From the NCBI RefSeq assembly GCF_009720745.1, contig NZ_WNKX01000008.1, forward strand, positions 168,557 through 232,556: 64,000 nucleotides of DNA, given 5' to 3'. A program made the position numbers and the translations under genes. Source of the DNA: Massilia eburnea (GTDB lineage: Bacteria; Pseudomonadota; Gammaproteobacteria; Burkholderiales; Burkholderiaceae_D). Shown here piece after piece: positions 8,890 to 18,459 of this stretch; the stretch's first letter is position 1; the number at the start of each line of letters is the position of its first letter. The notes under the pieces are model-generated. The model did no database searches, was not told the origin of the DNA, and saw nothing but the letters and a program-made list of their open reading frames with translations.

Positions 8890-10118
8890 ACCGCCGTGTC
8901 GTCGTCACCGGCATGGCCGGCATCAGCCCGCTGGGCAACGACTGGGCGACCATCCGCGGCCGCCTGGGTGAATACCGCAACGCCATCGTACGCATGGCCG
9001 ACTGGGAAGACTATGAGGGCCTGAACACCCGCCTCGGCGCGCCGGCGGCGGAATTCGAGTTGAGCCCGCGCTTCAACCGCAAGACCATGCGCAGCATGGG
9101 CCGCGTGGCCCTGATGGCGACCCGCGCCACCGAACTGGCGCTGGAAGACGCTGGACTGATCGATTCCGAACTGCTGAAGAGCGGGCGCATGGGGGTGTCC
9201 TTCGGTTCCTCCGCAGGCACGCCAAGCGCGATCGGAGATTTTGGCCGCATGATGGAGGAGCGCAGCACGCGCGGCATCAATGCCACTACCTACATCAAGA
9301 TGATGTCGCATACCGCGCCGGTGAATATCGGTGTGTTCTTCGGCGCCACCGGCCGCGTGATCACCACCTCCAGCGCCTGCACCTCCGGCAGCCAGGGCAT
9401 CGGCTACGCCTACGAGGCAATCCGCAGCGGCAAGCAGACCGCGATGATTGCGGGCGGCGCGGAGGAATTGTGCGCTACCGAGGCGGCCGTATTCGACACC
9501 CTGTTTGCCACCAGCACCCGCAACGACGCGCCGCACACCACGCCGCGCCCGTTCGACAAGGCGCGCGACGGCCTGGTGATCGGCGAAGGGGCGGGCTGCC
9601 TGATCCTCGAGGACATGGAGCATGCGCAGGCGCGCGGCGCCCATATCTACGCCGAAATCGTGGGCTTTGGCACCAACAGCGACGGCTGCCACGTCACCCA
9701 GCCAAACTCGGCGACCATGGCCCAGGCCATGCAGCTGGCGCTGGAGGACGCGGATTTGCCGCCTTCGGCGATCGGCTACGTGAACGCGCACGGCACGGCC
9801 ACCCAGCACGGCGACATCGCCGAATCGCACGCTACCCATTCGATCTTCGGCAGCAGCATGCCAATCAGCTCGCTCAAGAGCTATATGGGCCACACGCTGG
9901 GCGCATGCGGCGCGCTGGAAGCGTGGATCAGTATCCAGATGATGAATGAAGGCTGGTACGCGCCGACCGTAAGTTTGACGGATATCGACCCGGAATGCGC
10001 ACCCCTCGACTATATTGCTGGCGAAGGGCGTCATATGCAGTGCGACTATGTCATGTCGAATAACTTCGCCTTTGGCGGCATCAATACATCCCTGATTTTC
10101 AAGAAAGGAAGCAAATGA
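8886..10118 (+). CDS. beta-ketoacyl-ACP synthase II-like (aryl polyene KS, second copy)
   Basis: A 410-residue FabF-type ketosynthase with an intact triad: C165 (TSSACTSG), H302 (NAHGTATQHGD) and H336 (KSYMGHTLGA). It starts in the ATGA overlap with the reductase and ends in an ATGA overlap with the lipoprotein gene. Dehydratase, ketoreductase and ketosynthase in this order is the conserved tail of aryl polyene clusters. It may act as elongating partner of, or heterodimer with, the KS at 6520; sequence alone does not settle which. Confidence 0.9.
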   Translation: MNRRVVVTGMAGISPLGNDWATIRGRLGEYRNAIVRMADWEDYEGLNTRLGAPAAEFELSPRFNRKTMRSMGRVALMATRATELALEDAGLIDSELLKSGRMGVSFGSSAGTPSAIGDFGRMMEERSTRGINATTYIKMMSHTAPVNIGVFFGATGRVITTSSACTSGSQGIGYAYEAIRSGKQTAMIAGGAEELCATEAAVFDTLFATSTRNDAPHTTPRPFDKARDGLVIGEGAGCLILEDMEHAQARGAHIYAEIVGFGTNSDGCHVTQPNSATMAQAMQLALEDADLPPSAIGYVNAHGTATQHGDIAESHATHSIFGSSMPISSLKSYMGHTLGACGALEAWISIQMMNEGWYAPTVSLTDIDPECAPLDYIAGEGRHMQCDYVMSNNFAFGGINTSLIFKKGSK

Positions 10119-10699
10119 AGACTACTCGCCGTACCCTCCTCATGGTCGCCGGCCTGGCTGCCCTTGCCCTGGTTCAAGGCTGCGCGACACGCGTCAAGTC
10201 CACCAGCGAGACCAATCCTCCGCCAGCCGAGGCGTTCAAGAATTTTGGCCGCATTGAAGTGAAGCCTGTGGCGTTTGCGCCGGGAGTGAAGGGCAAGCAC
10301 CTGGGCGTTGAGCGTATCGATGCCAACATCAAGAAAGACCTGGCGCAAAAGCTGGTGGAGTGGAATAGCCGCCCTGAGAACGGCCGCACCCTGGTGGTGG
10401 AGCCTGTCATTGAACAGCTCCAACTGACCGGTACCGCCACGCGCGTGATGTTTGGCCCATTGGCAGGCAGCTCGGGTGTTCTGATGCGCATGAACATCCG
10501 CGACAGCAAAGGCAATGTGATCGCAACGCCTGAATTCTTCCAGCGCGCTGACGCCATGGCCGCCGGGTTCACCATGGGTATGGGCGACGGCATGATGCTG
10601 ACTCGCGTATCGAACCTGGCGACCGACTATTTGATCGGTAATTACGAAGTAGCGCACGGCGGCCCAACCGGCGCCGACAGCAAGGCAGTAAAGCAGTAA
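10115..10699 (+). CDS. DUF4410-like lipoprotein
   Basis: A 194-residue lipoprotein: an N-terminal twin-Arg-containing but otherwise ordinary signal (MKTTRRTLLMVAGLAALAL), then the lipobox LVQGC with cysteine near residue 23. The mature region (nucleotide-independent alpha/beta look, conserved GTATRVMFGPLAG stretch) resembles DUF4410 proteins, whose function is unknown. It is translationally coupled to the ketosynthase (ATGA), so it belongs to the polyene operon in this strain, although it is not a standard member of described clusters as far as I know. The stop lies in a short tandem repeat (AAGCAGTAA-like unit at about 10683-10709). Confidence 0.65.
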   Translation: MKTTRRTLLMVAGLAALALVQGCATRVKSTSETNPPPAEAFKNFGRIEVKPVAFAPGVKGKHLGVERIDANIKKDLAQKLVEWNSRPENGRTLVVEPVIEQLQLTGTATRVMFGPLAGSSGVLMRMNIRDSKGNVIATPEFFQRADAMAAGFTMGMGDGMMLTRVSNLATDYLIGNYEVAHGGPTGADSKAVKQ

Positions 10700-10733
10700 A
10701 GCAGTAATCCCACAACCGTAAGGAGAAATAAGA

Positions 10734-11180
10734 ATGAAAAAGATGTTCGCGGCAGCTGCCGCTGCAGCAGCCCTGATCTCCACCGTCGTCCCTGCACAGG
10801 CGCGCGACACCAAGCTGCTGTTCCCGATCGCCGGTGCGATGGCTGAAAATGATGCCAAGAGCCGCCTTGGCGACGACGTACAGTTCTTCTTCGGCGACCA
10901 GAAGCCAGCCGGCAAGATGGAAAACCTGGGCAGCGACAAGACCAGCCAGAAGACCAACTCGGTCGGCAAGACTCCCCAGACTTCCTGCAACTGGGCCTTC
11001 CTGTCGGCCATGCTGCAGCTGAAGAAGCGCGCCAACGCCCTGGGCGCAGACGCCATCATCAATATCCAGAGCAACTACAACAACCAGCCACACTCCTCGG
11101 ATACCGAGTTTGAGTGCCACGACGGCGCCATCATGACCGGCGTTGCGCTGAAGGCTGATTTCGTCCGCCTGAAAAAGTAA
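10734..11180 (+). CDS. exported YbjQ-like protein of unknown function
   Basis: A 148-residue protein with a signal peptide (about residues 1-23, cleavage after PAQA). The mature part contains the NALGADAIINIQSNY segment typical of YbjQ-like heavy-metal-binding folds. Relatives are often mislabelled 'excinuclease ATPase subunit'; there is no ATPase motif here and that name should not be used. Two cysteines (SCNWAF and FECHDG) could form a disulfide in the periplasm. It lies 34 bases after the lipoprotein gene with its own RBS (AAGGAG, about 10721) and 5 bases before the PPTase gene. Confidence 0.6.
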   Translation: MKKMFAAAAAAAALISTVVPAQARDTKLLFPIAGAMAENDAKSRLGDDVQFFFGDQKPAGKMENLGSDKTSQKTNSVGKTPQTSCNWAFLSAMLQLKKRANALGADAIINIQSNYNNQPHSSDTEFECHDGAIMTGVALKADFVRLKK

Positions 11181-11185
11181 TCGCC

Positions 11186-11776
11186 ATGCGGCCGCAAGCG
11201 ACCCTTTGGCTGCTTGACCTGGCCGCAATCGACGATGCCACGCTGGCACAGGGCCTCGAAGGCCTTGGCGCCAGCGTGCAGCAGCGTTACCGTCGTTTTC
11301 GCCGGACCGAAAGGCAACGCCAGTTCGTCGCCGGCCGTCTCCTGCTGCGCCGTGCACTGGCCTTCGCCAGACCGGACGTGGCGGCATCCGAGATTCAGTT
11401 CATTGAGCGTCCTGGCGCCGCTCCGCAAGTATGCATGCCCGGCGCGGCACCATTCTTCAGTATTTCGCATGCCGGCCACTGGATCGCCTGCGCCGCCAGC
11501 ATGGCAGCGCCGCTTGGCCTGGACATTGAGCTGCATGGCCGCAAGCGCGATTTTCCGGCACTGGCCGAGCACAGTTTTGATGCCGCGACTGCGCAGCGCA
11601 TTGCCCGCCTGCCGGACGGCGAGCGCGCCACCGCCTTTTATCGCGCGTGGTGCAGGCTGGAGGCCGAATTCAAGCTGGGACAGCCCGCGCAACACTGGCT
11701 GCAGCCGGAACACGCCCAGCTCACGATCGCCATTGCCAGCAGCGAGGATCTCGAACTGCTGGTGCGCGACGCATAA
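11186..11776 (+). CDS. 4'-phosphopantetheinyl transferase
   Basis: A 196-residue Sfp/AcpT-type transferase that loads the phosphopantetheine arm of CoA onto carrier proteins. The three family motifs are visible: FSISHAGHW (residues 91-99), LGLDIE (110-115, with the Mg-binding Asp and Glu) and WCRLEAEFKL (155-164, a variant of the usual W-KEA-K motif). As the last gene of the run it would activate the aryl polyene acyl carrier proteins, whose genes are not in the window and are presumably to the left. Its stop codon sits in the T-run of a terminator that serves the opposite strand. Confidence 0.88.
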   Translation: MRPQATLWLLDLAAIDDATLAQGLEGLGASVQQRYRRFRRTERQRQFVAGRLLLRRALAFARPDVAASEIQFIERPGAAPQVCMPGAAPFFSISHAGHWIACAASMAAPLGLDIELHGRKRDFPALAEHSFDAATAQRIARLPDGERATAFYRAWCRLEAEFKLGQPAQHWLQPEHAQLTIAIASSEDLELLVRDA

Positions 11777-11807
11777 AAAAAGTCGGGTGACCCAAACGGA
11801 CCACCCG
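11775..11807 (-). terminator. Rho-independent terminator for the BON gene
   Basis: Reading leftward, a CGGGTG/CACCCG stem (11802-11807 with 11784-11789, 12-base loop) is followed by a run of seven T on the minus strand (11781-11775). It lies about 30 bases past the BON gene stop. There is no T-run on the + strand side, so it does not obviously stop transcription from the PPTase gene. Confidence 0.7.
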
Positions 11808-11836
11808 CCAAGGGAGGTACTACTGCAGCGAGGGCA

Positions 11837-12148
11837 CTATTTGCCGGCGACAGTCAGTTCACTCTTCACTTCCTTTACTCCCGCCACGGAGGATGCTGCC
11901 TGGATCGCTTTAGCGCCGGCGTCGGAGCTTGACACGGTTCCGCTCAATACAATGACGCCCTGGTTGGCGGAGACGGTGATCTCTTTCTGGTCCGACAGGG
12001 CTGACTTGACCTTGGCCAGCAGCGTTGCGTCGTTGGTGGCAACGGCGGCGCCGGCCATGGCAGCTTCCTGCTGTGCGTGGGCGGACAGCGAGGCGAGGGC
12101 GAATGCTGCGGCGGCGAACAGGCCTGCGATCAGTTTGGAATCCTTCAT
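11837..12148 (-). CDS. BON-domain periplasmic protein (OsmY-like)
   Basis: A 103-residue protein: signal peptide of about 25 residues ending SAHAQ, then one BON domain (about 38-101) with the typical VKSALSDQKEITVSANQGVIVLSG core and a GVKEVKSELTV end. BON domains bind phospholipid membranes and are common in envelope-stress proteins such as OsmY. An RBS (GGAGAGA) precedes the ATG at 12148. The upstream region contains a consensus sigma-54 promoter and two GlrR-type sites next to glrR, so it is a likely target of the neighbouring two-component system. Confidence 0.85.
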   Translation of the reverse strand: MKDSKLIAGLFAAAAFALASLSAHAQQEAAMAGAAVATNDATLLAKVKSALSDQKEITVSANQGVIVLSGTVSSSDAGAKAIQAASSVAGVKEVKSELTVAGK

Positions 12149-12205
12149 GGTCTATCTCTCCATTTTTAGGTTGGCAATTTAACGCTGGTGCGTTGTCCAT
12201 ACCTT

Positions 12206-12221
12206 TGCAAAGGGCGTGCCA
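12206..12221 (-). promoter_or_regulatory. sigma-54 promoter of the BON gene
   Basis: On the minus strand the bases read TGGCACG-CCCT-TTGCA, matching the sigma-54 consensus TGGCACG-N4-TTGCW at every specified position, with the -24 GG and -12 GC dinucleotides 10 bases apart. Transcription would start near 12195, about 47 bases before the BON start codon. Sigma-54 promoters need an enhancer-binding protein; GlrR is encoded immediately upstream. Confidence 0.8.
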
Positions 12222-12263
12222 TGTAGAGAAATCAATGACTTAGCTGTGCGGCAACAGCATGTT

Positions 12264-12281
12264 TGTCGCTGCACGGCGACA
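12264..12281. promoter_or_regulatory. GlrR-type enhancer site 1 (TGTC-N10-GACA)
   Basis: TGTC at 12264-12267 and GACA at 12278-12281 are separated by exactly 10 bases, the consensus recognised by GlrR (QseF) upstream of E. coli glmY. The arms extend to TGTCGC/GCGACA. The centre is about 78 bases upstream of the expected sigma-54 start. Confidence 0.65.
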
Positions 12282-12322
12282 GGATTGGGGCGGCATGCCG
12301 TAAGCGCCTGATTTGACGGGCT

Positions 12323-13710
<1,388 letters not shown>

Positions 13711-13711
<1 letters not shown>

Positions 13712-14253
13712 TATTTGCTCGCTCTGGCAGGCAGGCCGCGCTCGATTTCCTTCAGCGCTTCCAGGGTTTCGTTCAATTGCTCATTCTTGCGCTGGTTGTC
13801 TTTCAACTGCGCCCGCAGGCGTTCGCTGTCGTCCAGCAGGCGGCGCGTATCGGCGCATTGCGCGGACAGCATCTGCGCCAGTTGGCGCAAGCCCTGTGCT
13901 TCCGGTTCGGGCGCGCTGGCGACGACCTCGAACTGCGCCTGCGCGCGCGCCAGGTCGCCGTTGCCACGTGTAAGCGACAGCACCATGGCCGATTGCAGCT
14001 GCGCCTTGGGCGTCTTGGGCAGCTGCGCCAGGTTGCTCAATTCCTTCAGCAGTTCGCCCTGCGTCATGCGGCGCAGCGACTGGTGATAGGCCAGCAGCGG
14101 CGTTACTTCGTCCTGCGGCGCGACCACCAGTGTCAACTGCGCGGGCGAAGGTGGCGGCGGCAGGGGCGGCAGCGGCGCCGTCACCGGCTGGCGCTGCGCG
14201 CAGGCGCCAAGCAGCAATAGCGGCAGCAGCAGGGGAAGGAACTTAATAGTCAT
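13711..14253 (-). CDS. qseG: QseG/YfhG-like outer-membrane lipoprotein
   Basis: A 180-residue lipoprotein with lipobox LLGAC (cysteine about residue 18), then a proline-rich linker (PLPPLPPPPSP) and a helical C-terminal half ending in a coiled coil (about 130-175). In E. coli QseG sits in the outer membrane and interacts with the sensor kinase QseE. The start at 14253 lies inside the kinase 3' end (11-base overlap); a longer open frame up to 14598 is only the kinase shadow. The symbol is based on position plus lipoprotein character; sequence similarity to enterobacterial QseG may be low. Confidence 0.75.
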
Positions 14254-15655
14254 AAGGTAGCTCGATCCGGAAATGGGCGCCGGCGCCGGCCGGCAGCAAT
14301 TGCAGGGAACCGCCGTGCGCATTGACGTATTCCAGCACGATGGACAAGCCGACGCCGTTGCCGCGCCGTGCGCCCGGCGGCTGGCGCTCGCCTTGGTAGA
14401 AGGGTTCGAAAATATGGGCCGCGTCTTCGGCGGCGACGCCGGGACCCTGGTCGATGCAGTCGATGGCGAGCGTACCCGCCTGCTCGCCGATGATGAAGCG
14501 TATCGCGCCGCCTTCCGGGCTGTAGCGCAAGGCGTTGGAAAGCAGGTTGCTGGCGGCGATCGCCAGCTTGCCGGGATCGATGGCGATAGCCGGCGCATTG
14601 CCTTCCACCGTCACCTCAAGGCGGCGCGCCTGCCATTGCAGGCGTTGTGCGTCGACCGCATCGCGCAGCAGGGCTGCGATATCGGTCGGCTGGCGCTGCA
14701 GGTGCTGGGCGGCGAAGGTGGCGGTGTTGTAGCGCAGCAGGTCTTCGATCTGGTTCTGCAGCGACGCGGTGTTCTGGCGCAGGATGCCGGCCACCTCGCG
14801 CTGGTTGGCGGTCAATGTTCCGGCCACTTCATCTTCCAGCAGGGCCACGCCTTCCACCAGGGCGGCCAGCGGGGTTTTCAGTTCGTGTGAAATATGGCGC
14901 AGGAAGCGCGACTTGTCGGCCTCCAGGCTGGCCAGGCGCTGGCGCAGCCAGTTCAGTTGCTGGCCCAGGCGGCGCAGGTCGTCCGGCCCTTCCACTTCGA
15001 TCGGCTGGTCGTAGCGGTTGCCGCCCAGGCGGCCGATGGCGCCTTCAATCTGCGCCAGGGGACGGGAGAGCCAGAAGCCGCAGCCCACGGCCAGCGCGGC
15101 GGCCAGGCTGATGGTGGCGAGCAGCTGTCCGGCCAGCACGCTGCGCCGGTGCTCCAGCCCGAGCAGGATGCGCTGGTTGCGCTGGTCGACCTCCCGCTTC
15201 ACTTCTTCCGCCAGTTCGTCGTTGATGGCGGGCAGGCCGGCCAGCGCGACGTTCAACATTTTCTTGCGTTGGGAGCGCGGCGCCTGCAGCGCATTCCAGG
15301 CTTGTTCGCCCTGCTCGCGCCAGGCAGCGAAGCTGGCTTTCGGCACCGAGGGCAGACCGTTGGACAACGCTGCCAGTGCATCCTCTCCATCGCGGCGCGC
15401 CGCATCATAACGGTCGCGGAAGGCCGGATCGTCCAGCACCAGGAACTGGCGCGCGCTGCGCTCCATGGCAACGCTGCGCTCGGCGAGGCGCTGCACATTG
15501 GCGGTCAGCGCCACGGCGTGCTGGCCGACGGCGCGGCTTTCTGCGGCCAGTTGGTCCAGCGTGAACAGCGCCTGGATCGATGTCGCGCTGAGAAGCAGGG
15601 CAATCAGCAGGAAGACGCCCAGCAGTAGTTGGCGGAAGGAAAGCTTAATGAACAT
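14243..15655 (-). CDS. glrK: sensor histidine kinase GlrK/QseE
   Basis: A 470-residue sensor kinase. TM1 at about 10-30, a helical periplasmic sensor region to about 170, TM2 at about 173-195, HAMP to about 245, the HisKA H-box FLRHISHELKTPLAAL with H257, and a HATPase domain with the G-box GNGVGLSIVLEYV. The start at 15655 (MFIKLSFRQL) is chosen because it opens directly into TM1; the frame is open to 15781 but the extra 42 residues look non-natural. It is the first gene of the kinase-lipoprotein-regulator operon. A strong inverted repeat lies 5 bases before the start codon, and no good Shine-Dalgarno is seen. Confidence 0.87.
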   Translation of the reverse strand: MFIKLSFRQLLLGVFLLIALLLSATSIQALFTLDQLAAESRAVGQHAVALTANVQRLAERSVAMERSARQFLVLDDPAFRDRYDAARRDGEDALAALSNGLPSVPKASFAAWREQGEQAWNALQAPRSQRKKMLNVALAGLPAINDELAEEVKREVDQRNQRILLGLEHRRSVLAGQLLATISLAAALAVGCGFWLSRPLAQIEGAIGRLGGNRYDQPIEVEGPDDLRRLGQQLNWLRQRLASLEADKSRFLRHISHELKTPLAALVEGVALLEDEVAGTLTANQREVAGILRQNTASLQNQIEDLLRYNTATFAAQHLQRQPTDIAALLRDAVDAQRLQWQARRLEVTVEGNAPAIAIDPGKLAIAASNLLSNALRYSPEGGAIRFIIGEQAGTLAIDCIDQGPGVAAEDAAHIFEPFYQGERQPPGARRGNGVGLSIVLEYVNAHGGSLQLLPAGAGAHFRIELPYDY

Positions 15656-15659
15656 AGGA

Positions 15660-15694
15660 CATGCGCCGGAAACCACATGGTTAACCGGCGCATG
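15660..15694. repeat. 10-bp perfect inverted repeat directly upstream of glrK
   Basis: CATGCGCCGG (15660-15669) and CCGGCGCATG (15685-15694) are perfect complements with a 15-base spacer that itself contains AACC/GGTT. On the minus strand the hairpin would end 5 bases before the glrK ATG and about 50 bases after the tonB stop. No T-run follows, so it is not a classical terminator. It could limit ribosome access to glrK or mark the tonB 3' end. Confidence 0.5.
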
Positions 15695-15744
15695 ATAGGG
15701 GAATTCGTTTTTCCGCCGCGTTCGCTTGCCTGGGCGCTTACATA

Positions 15745-16389
15745 CTAGTCGAGGCGCCAGGCATATTGCATGCGGGCCCACGATTCTTGCGCCACCCCGT
15801 CAATGGTACCGGGCTTGAAGGCGCACATCGACAGGCCTTGCAAGGCGGCGCGATCGAGGTCGCGGTTGCCGCTGGTGTGTTCCACCTTGGCGCTCGCCAC
15901 GCGGCCGTCTTTACCGACCAGAAAGGCGAGGGTGACCGTGCCCTCGTCACCATTGCGCAGCGCCGATGCCGGGTAGGCAGGCTTGGCGCAGCTGGCGGCA
16001 TCGATGACCGCTGCGACATTCACCGGCGCTGCCTTGCGCGGGGGCTCCAATGCGACCGGCAACTTGCCTGGGTCCGATGGGCCAGGATCGCTGATCACAT
16101 GCGGGTCGGCGGGCCTGGTGGTGATCGTCGGTTCGATGAGCGTCGGCGCTTCGATCATCGGCGGGATGACCACCGGCAGTTTCGTGGCCGGGAGTTCGGG
16201 CGGGTCGACCGGATCTACCTGCGGTGGCGGCGGTGGAACATCCTTGTTCGGCACCAGAATGATTTCCGCCGGATCCGGGTGGAAGATCGAGATCTTCGAA
16301 TGCGTCGCGATATAGCCTGCGACAGCAAGGTGCAAGACAGCGACGAAGGCCAGGCCAGAGTAGTTCTTGTTGGAGGTATCGAAGTTCAT
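15745..16389 (-). CDS. TonB-family energy transducer
   Basis: A 214-residue protein with an N-terminal membrane anchor (about 13-33, LAFVAVLHLAVAGYIATH), a proline-rich periplasmic linker beginning PPPPPQVDPVDPPELP, and a C-terminal TonB domain (about 130-214, SCAKPAYPASALRNGDEGTV). TonB couples the inner-membrane proton gradient to outer-membrane receptors with ExbB/ExbD; no exbBD genes are nearby. The start at 16389 has a GGAA-type RBS; an open frame continues to 16470 but without a better start. It is divergent from the NarL-like regulator gene at 16532. Confidence 0.85.
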   Translation of the reverse strand: MNFDTSNKNYSGLAFVAVLHLAVAGYIATHSKISIFHPDPAEIILVPNKDVPPPPPQVDPVDPPELPATKLPVVIPPMIEAPTLIEPTITTRPADPHVISDPGPSDPGKLPVALEPPRKAAPVNVAAVIDAASCAKPAYPASALRNGDEGTVTLAFLVGKDGRVASAKVEHTSGNRDLDRAALQGLSMCAFKPGTIDGVAQESWARMQYAWRLD

Positions 16390-16531
16390 GGAAATGTTCC
16401 TTTCTTCTTGCTGGCAGTCTGCATTGCGCGGCCATGGCAAGATATTCTTCCATTCCGTGGAAATATGCAAGCAATTTTTATTGCTAGGCTCAAGCGTGAT
16501 ATCCTTCCATCATCTAGAAATAGGAAATTCC

Positions 16532-17170
16532 ATGAATAAGATCAAGGTGTTACTGGCGGACGATCACCCGGTAGTGATGGGTGGCTTTGCGATGGCGCTG
16601 GGCGGATTTGGCATCGATGTAGTCGGCCAGGCACGAACGCCGGCCGAGGCGGTAGAGGCTTGCCAGGACCTGACACCGGACGTTGCTATCCTCGATATAC
16701 GCTTTGGCGAGCAAATGACGGGCATGGATGCCGCACGCGAGATTCTTGCCAAAGCGCCCAAGGCCAACATCATCTTCCTGACCCAGTTCGACCAGGACGC
16801 ATTGGTCAAAGAGGCTTACCGCATCGGCGCGCGGGCGCTGGTGACCAAGGATTGCGACCCGGCGGAACTGGCCACTGCGGTGCAGCAGGCGGCGCAGGGC
16901 AAGCTGTATTTCATGCCCGCCATTGCGGAGCGCCTGGCCAGCCTGTCGGTGCTGGGCGAGCAATCGCCGCAGGCGCTGCTCGATGAGCGTTCGCTGGAGA
17001 TTTTCAAGCTGATGGCGGAAGGGCTGACCAATGCCGAAATCGCCGACCGCCTGGGCGTATCCAGCAAGACGATCAGCAATTCGAGCCAGGCCATCAAGGA
17101 CAAGCTTGGCGTTGAACGCGCTGCCGACATCACGCGCCTGGCCGTGCGCCACGGCGTGCTGCAAGCTTGA
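16532..17170 (+). CDS. NarL/FixJ-family response regulator
   Basis: A 212-residue regulator. Receiver domain (1-125) with D10-D11, phospho-acceptor D55 (VAILDIRF) and the conserved Lys near residue 107 (LVTKD). A LuxR-type helix-turn-helix (about 150-205, GLTNAEIADRLGVSSKTI) follows. The start at 16532 has AGGAAA upstream; the longer frame starting at 16367 is not supported. The stop overlaps the kinase ATG by one base, so both are made together. Targets are unknown; the divergent tonB-like gene is the nearest candidate. Confidence 0.9.
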   Translation: MNKIKVLLADDHPVVMGGFAMALGGFGIDVVGQARTPAEAVEACQDLTPDVAILDIRFGEQMTGMDAAREILAKAPKANIIFLTQFDQDALVKEAYRIGARALVTKDCDPAELATAVQQAAQGKLYFMPAIAERLASLSVLGEQSPQALLDERSLEIFKLMAEGLTNAEIADRLGVSSKTISNSSQAIKDKLGVERAADITRLAVRHGVLQA

Positions 17171-18459
17171 TGCGCGCAAGCTGGCGCATCGGCACGCGCG
17201 GCCGACTGTTGGCCATCACCTTGCTGCCGGTGCTCGCCTTGTTCGTTACGCTCACCTGGTACAACTACCAGTCGCGCCAATCGGAAGTCCATGCGGAACT
17301 GGCCGAGCGCGGGCGGTTGCTTGCCACGGCTTTGGTCGCAAGCAGCGAAATCAGCCTGGTGCAAGGCCAGTTCGACGAACTGCGCGCGACCATCAACGGC
17401 ATGCTGCAAACCGACAGCGCCGTTCATCGCGTGAGCCTGCTCGACGCTTCGCGCAAGCCGCTTCTGGACGTGGAGGGCCGTGGCGATGCGCAGCCGGAAG
17501 CACGCTACTACGAGGCGGCGATACATAAGCGGCTGCTGTACATTACCGGCGGCGGCAACCGCAACGTTGGCACCATGGGGTATGTGCAGGTGCGCATGTC
17601 GCCTACCGCCATGCTGAGCAAGGCCCGCGCACGCTTCCAGCTCGAACTGGCGGTGGCGCTGGCGGGCCTGCTGGTATGCGCCGGACTGGCGTGGCGGATG
17701 ACCAGCGGGTTCGCCGATTCGCTGCAGGCCTCGATGCAGGCGGTGCGCGCGGCGGACGCCGAGAAGCGCCGCCTGCTGCAGCGCGTGACCACGGCGGTGG
17801 AGGATGAACGCAAGGCGATTGCGCTGGAAATCCACGATGAACTGAACGCTACGCTGATCGCAGTGCGGCTCGAAGCCCAGCTGATTGCGGCCCTGGCCTC
17901 CGGCGCGGCAGTCATGGATGGTGAGGGTGCGGGGGCGCCCGGCGGCGATACGGCGGCGCAGATTCGCGACAAGGCGCAAGCCATCGTCAAGCTGGCGCTG
18001 GGCCTGTACAACAGCGGCCGCACGCTGGTGCGCCGTTTGCGGCCGGAAATGCTGGACATGCTTGGCCTGCAAGGCGCGCTGGAGGAAATGGTGCGGCAGG
18101 TCGGCAGCAGCCATCCTTCATGCCGCTTCTCGCTGCACACTGAGGGCGACTTCACCGGACTCGATGGCGATGCCGCTATCTCCGCTTACCGCATCGTGCA
18201 GGAGTCCTTGTCGAATGTTGTCAAGCACGCGCGTGCCGGCACGGCAAGCGTGGAGGTTGCGCGGCGCGGCCACGCGTTGCACATCACCGTAGCGGATGAC
18301 GGCATCGGCTTCGACCCGGCCCGTACCGCAGCCGGTGTCGGCCTGGCCGGCATGCGCGAAAGGGTGCAGGCTTTGGGCGGCGGCTTCGCGATGGATTGCG
18401 TGTCCGGCACGCGCATCGCGATCACGCTGCCGGTGGAGGCGTGGCGCGCGGGAACCTGA
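17170..18459 (+). CDS. NarX/DegS-type sensor histidine kinase
   Basis: A 429-residue kinase of the HisKA_3 class. TM1 at about 11-31, periplasmic region to about 155, TM2 about 158-176, HAMP-like linker, then the HisKA_3 box ALEIHDELNATLIAVR with H222 and a C-terminal HATPase domain (VGLAGMRERVQALGG). The ATG at 17170 overlaps the regulator stop; a TTG one codon earlier is less likely. The periplasmic region shows no known sensor signature. The last 38 bases overlap the convergent tctE-like gene. Confidence 0.88.
   Translation: MRASWRIGTRGRLLAITLLPVLALFVTLTWYNYQSRQSEVHAELAERGRLLATALVASSEISLVQGQFDELRATINGMLQTDSAVHRVSLLDASRKPLLDVEGRGDAQPEARYYEAAIHKRLLYITGGGNRNVGTMGYVQVRMSPTAMLSKARARFQLELAVALAGLLVCAGLAWRMTSGFADSLQASMQAVRAADAEKRRLLQRVTTAVEDERKAIALEIHDELNATLIAVRLEAQLIAALASGAAVMDGEGAGAPGGDTAAQIRDKAQAIVKLALGLYNSGRTLVRRLRPEMLDMLGLQGALEEMVRQVGSSHPSCRFSLHTEGDFTGLDGDAAISAYRIVQESLSNVVKHARAGTASVEVARRGHALHITVADDGIGFDPARTAAGVGLAGMRERVQALGGGFAMDCVSGTRIAITLPVEAWRAGT

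Noticed and set aside
10734..11180. 'Excinuclease ATPase subunit' name that relatives of this protein often carry
   Set aside because: The protein is short, exported and lacks Walker motifs or zinc fingers; the pattern is YbjQ-like.
16468..16485. AGCAAT/ATTGCT inverted repeat between tonB and the NarL-like gene
   Set aside because: Short, AT-rich and within a region expected to contain promoters; a terminator would make no sense between divergent genes. Kept only as a weak possible operator.
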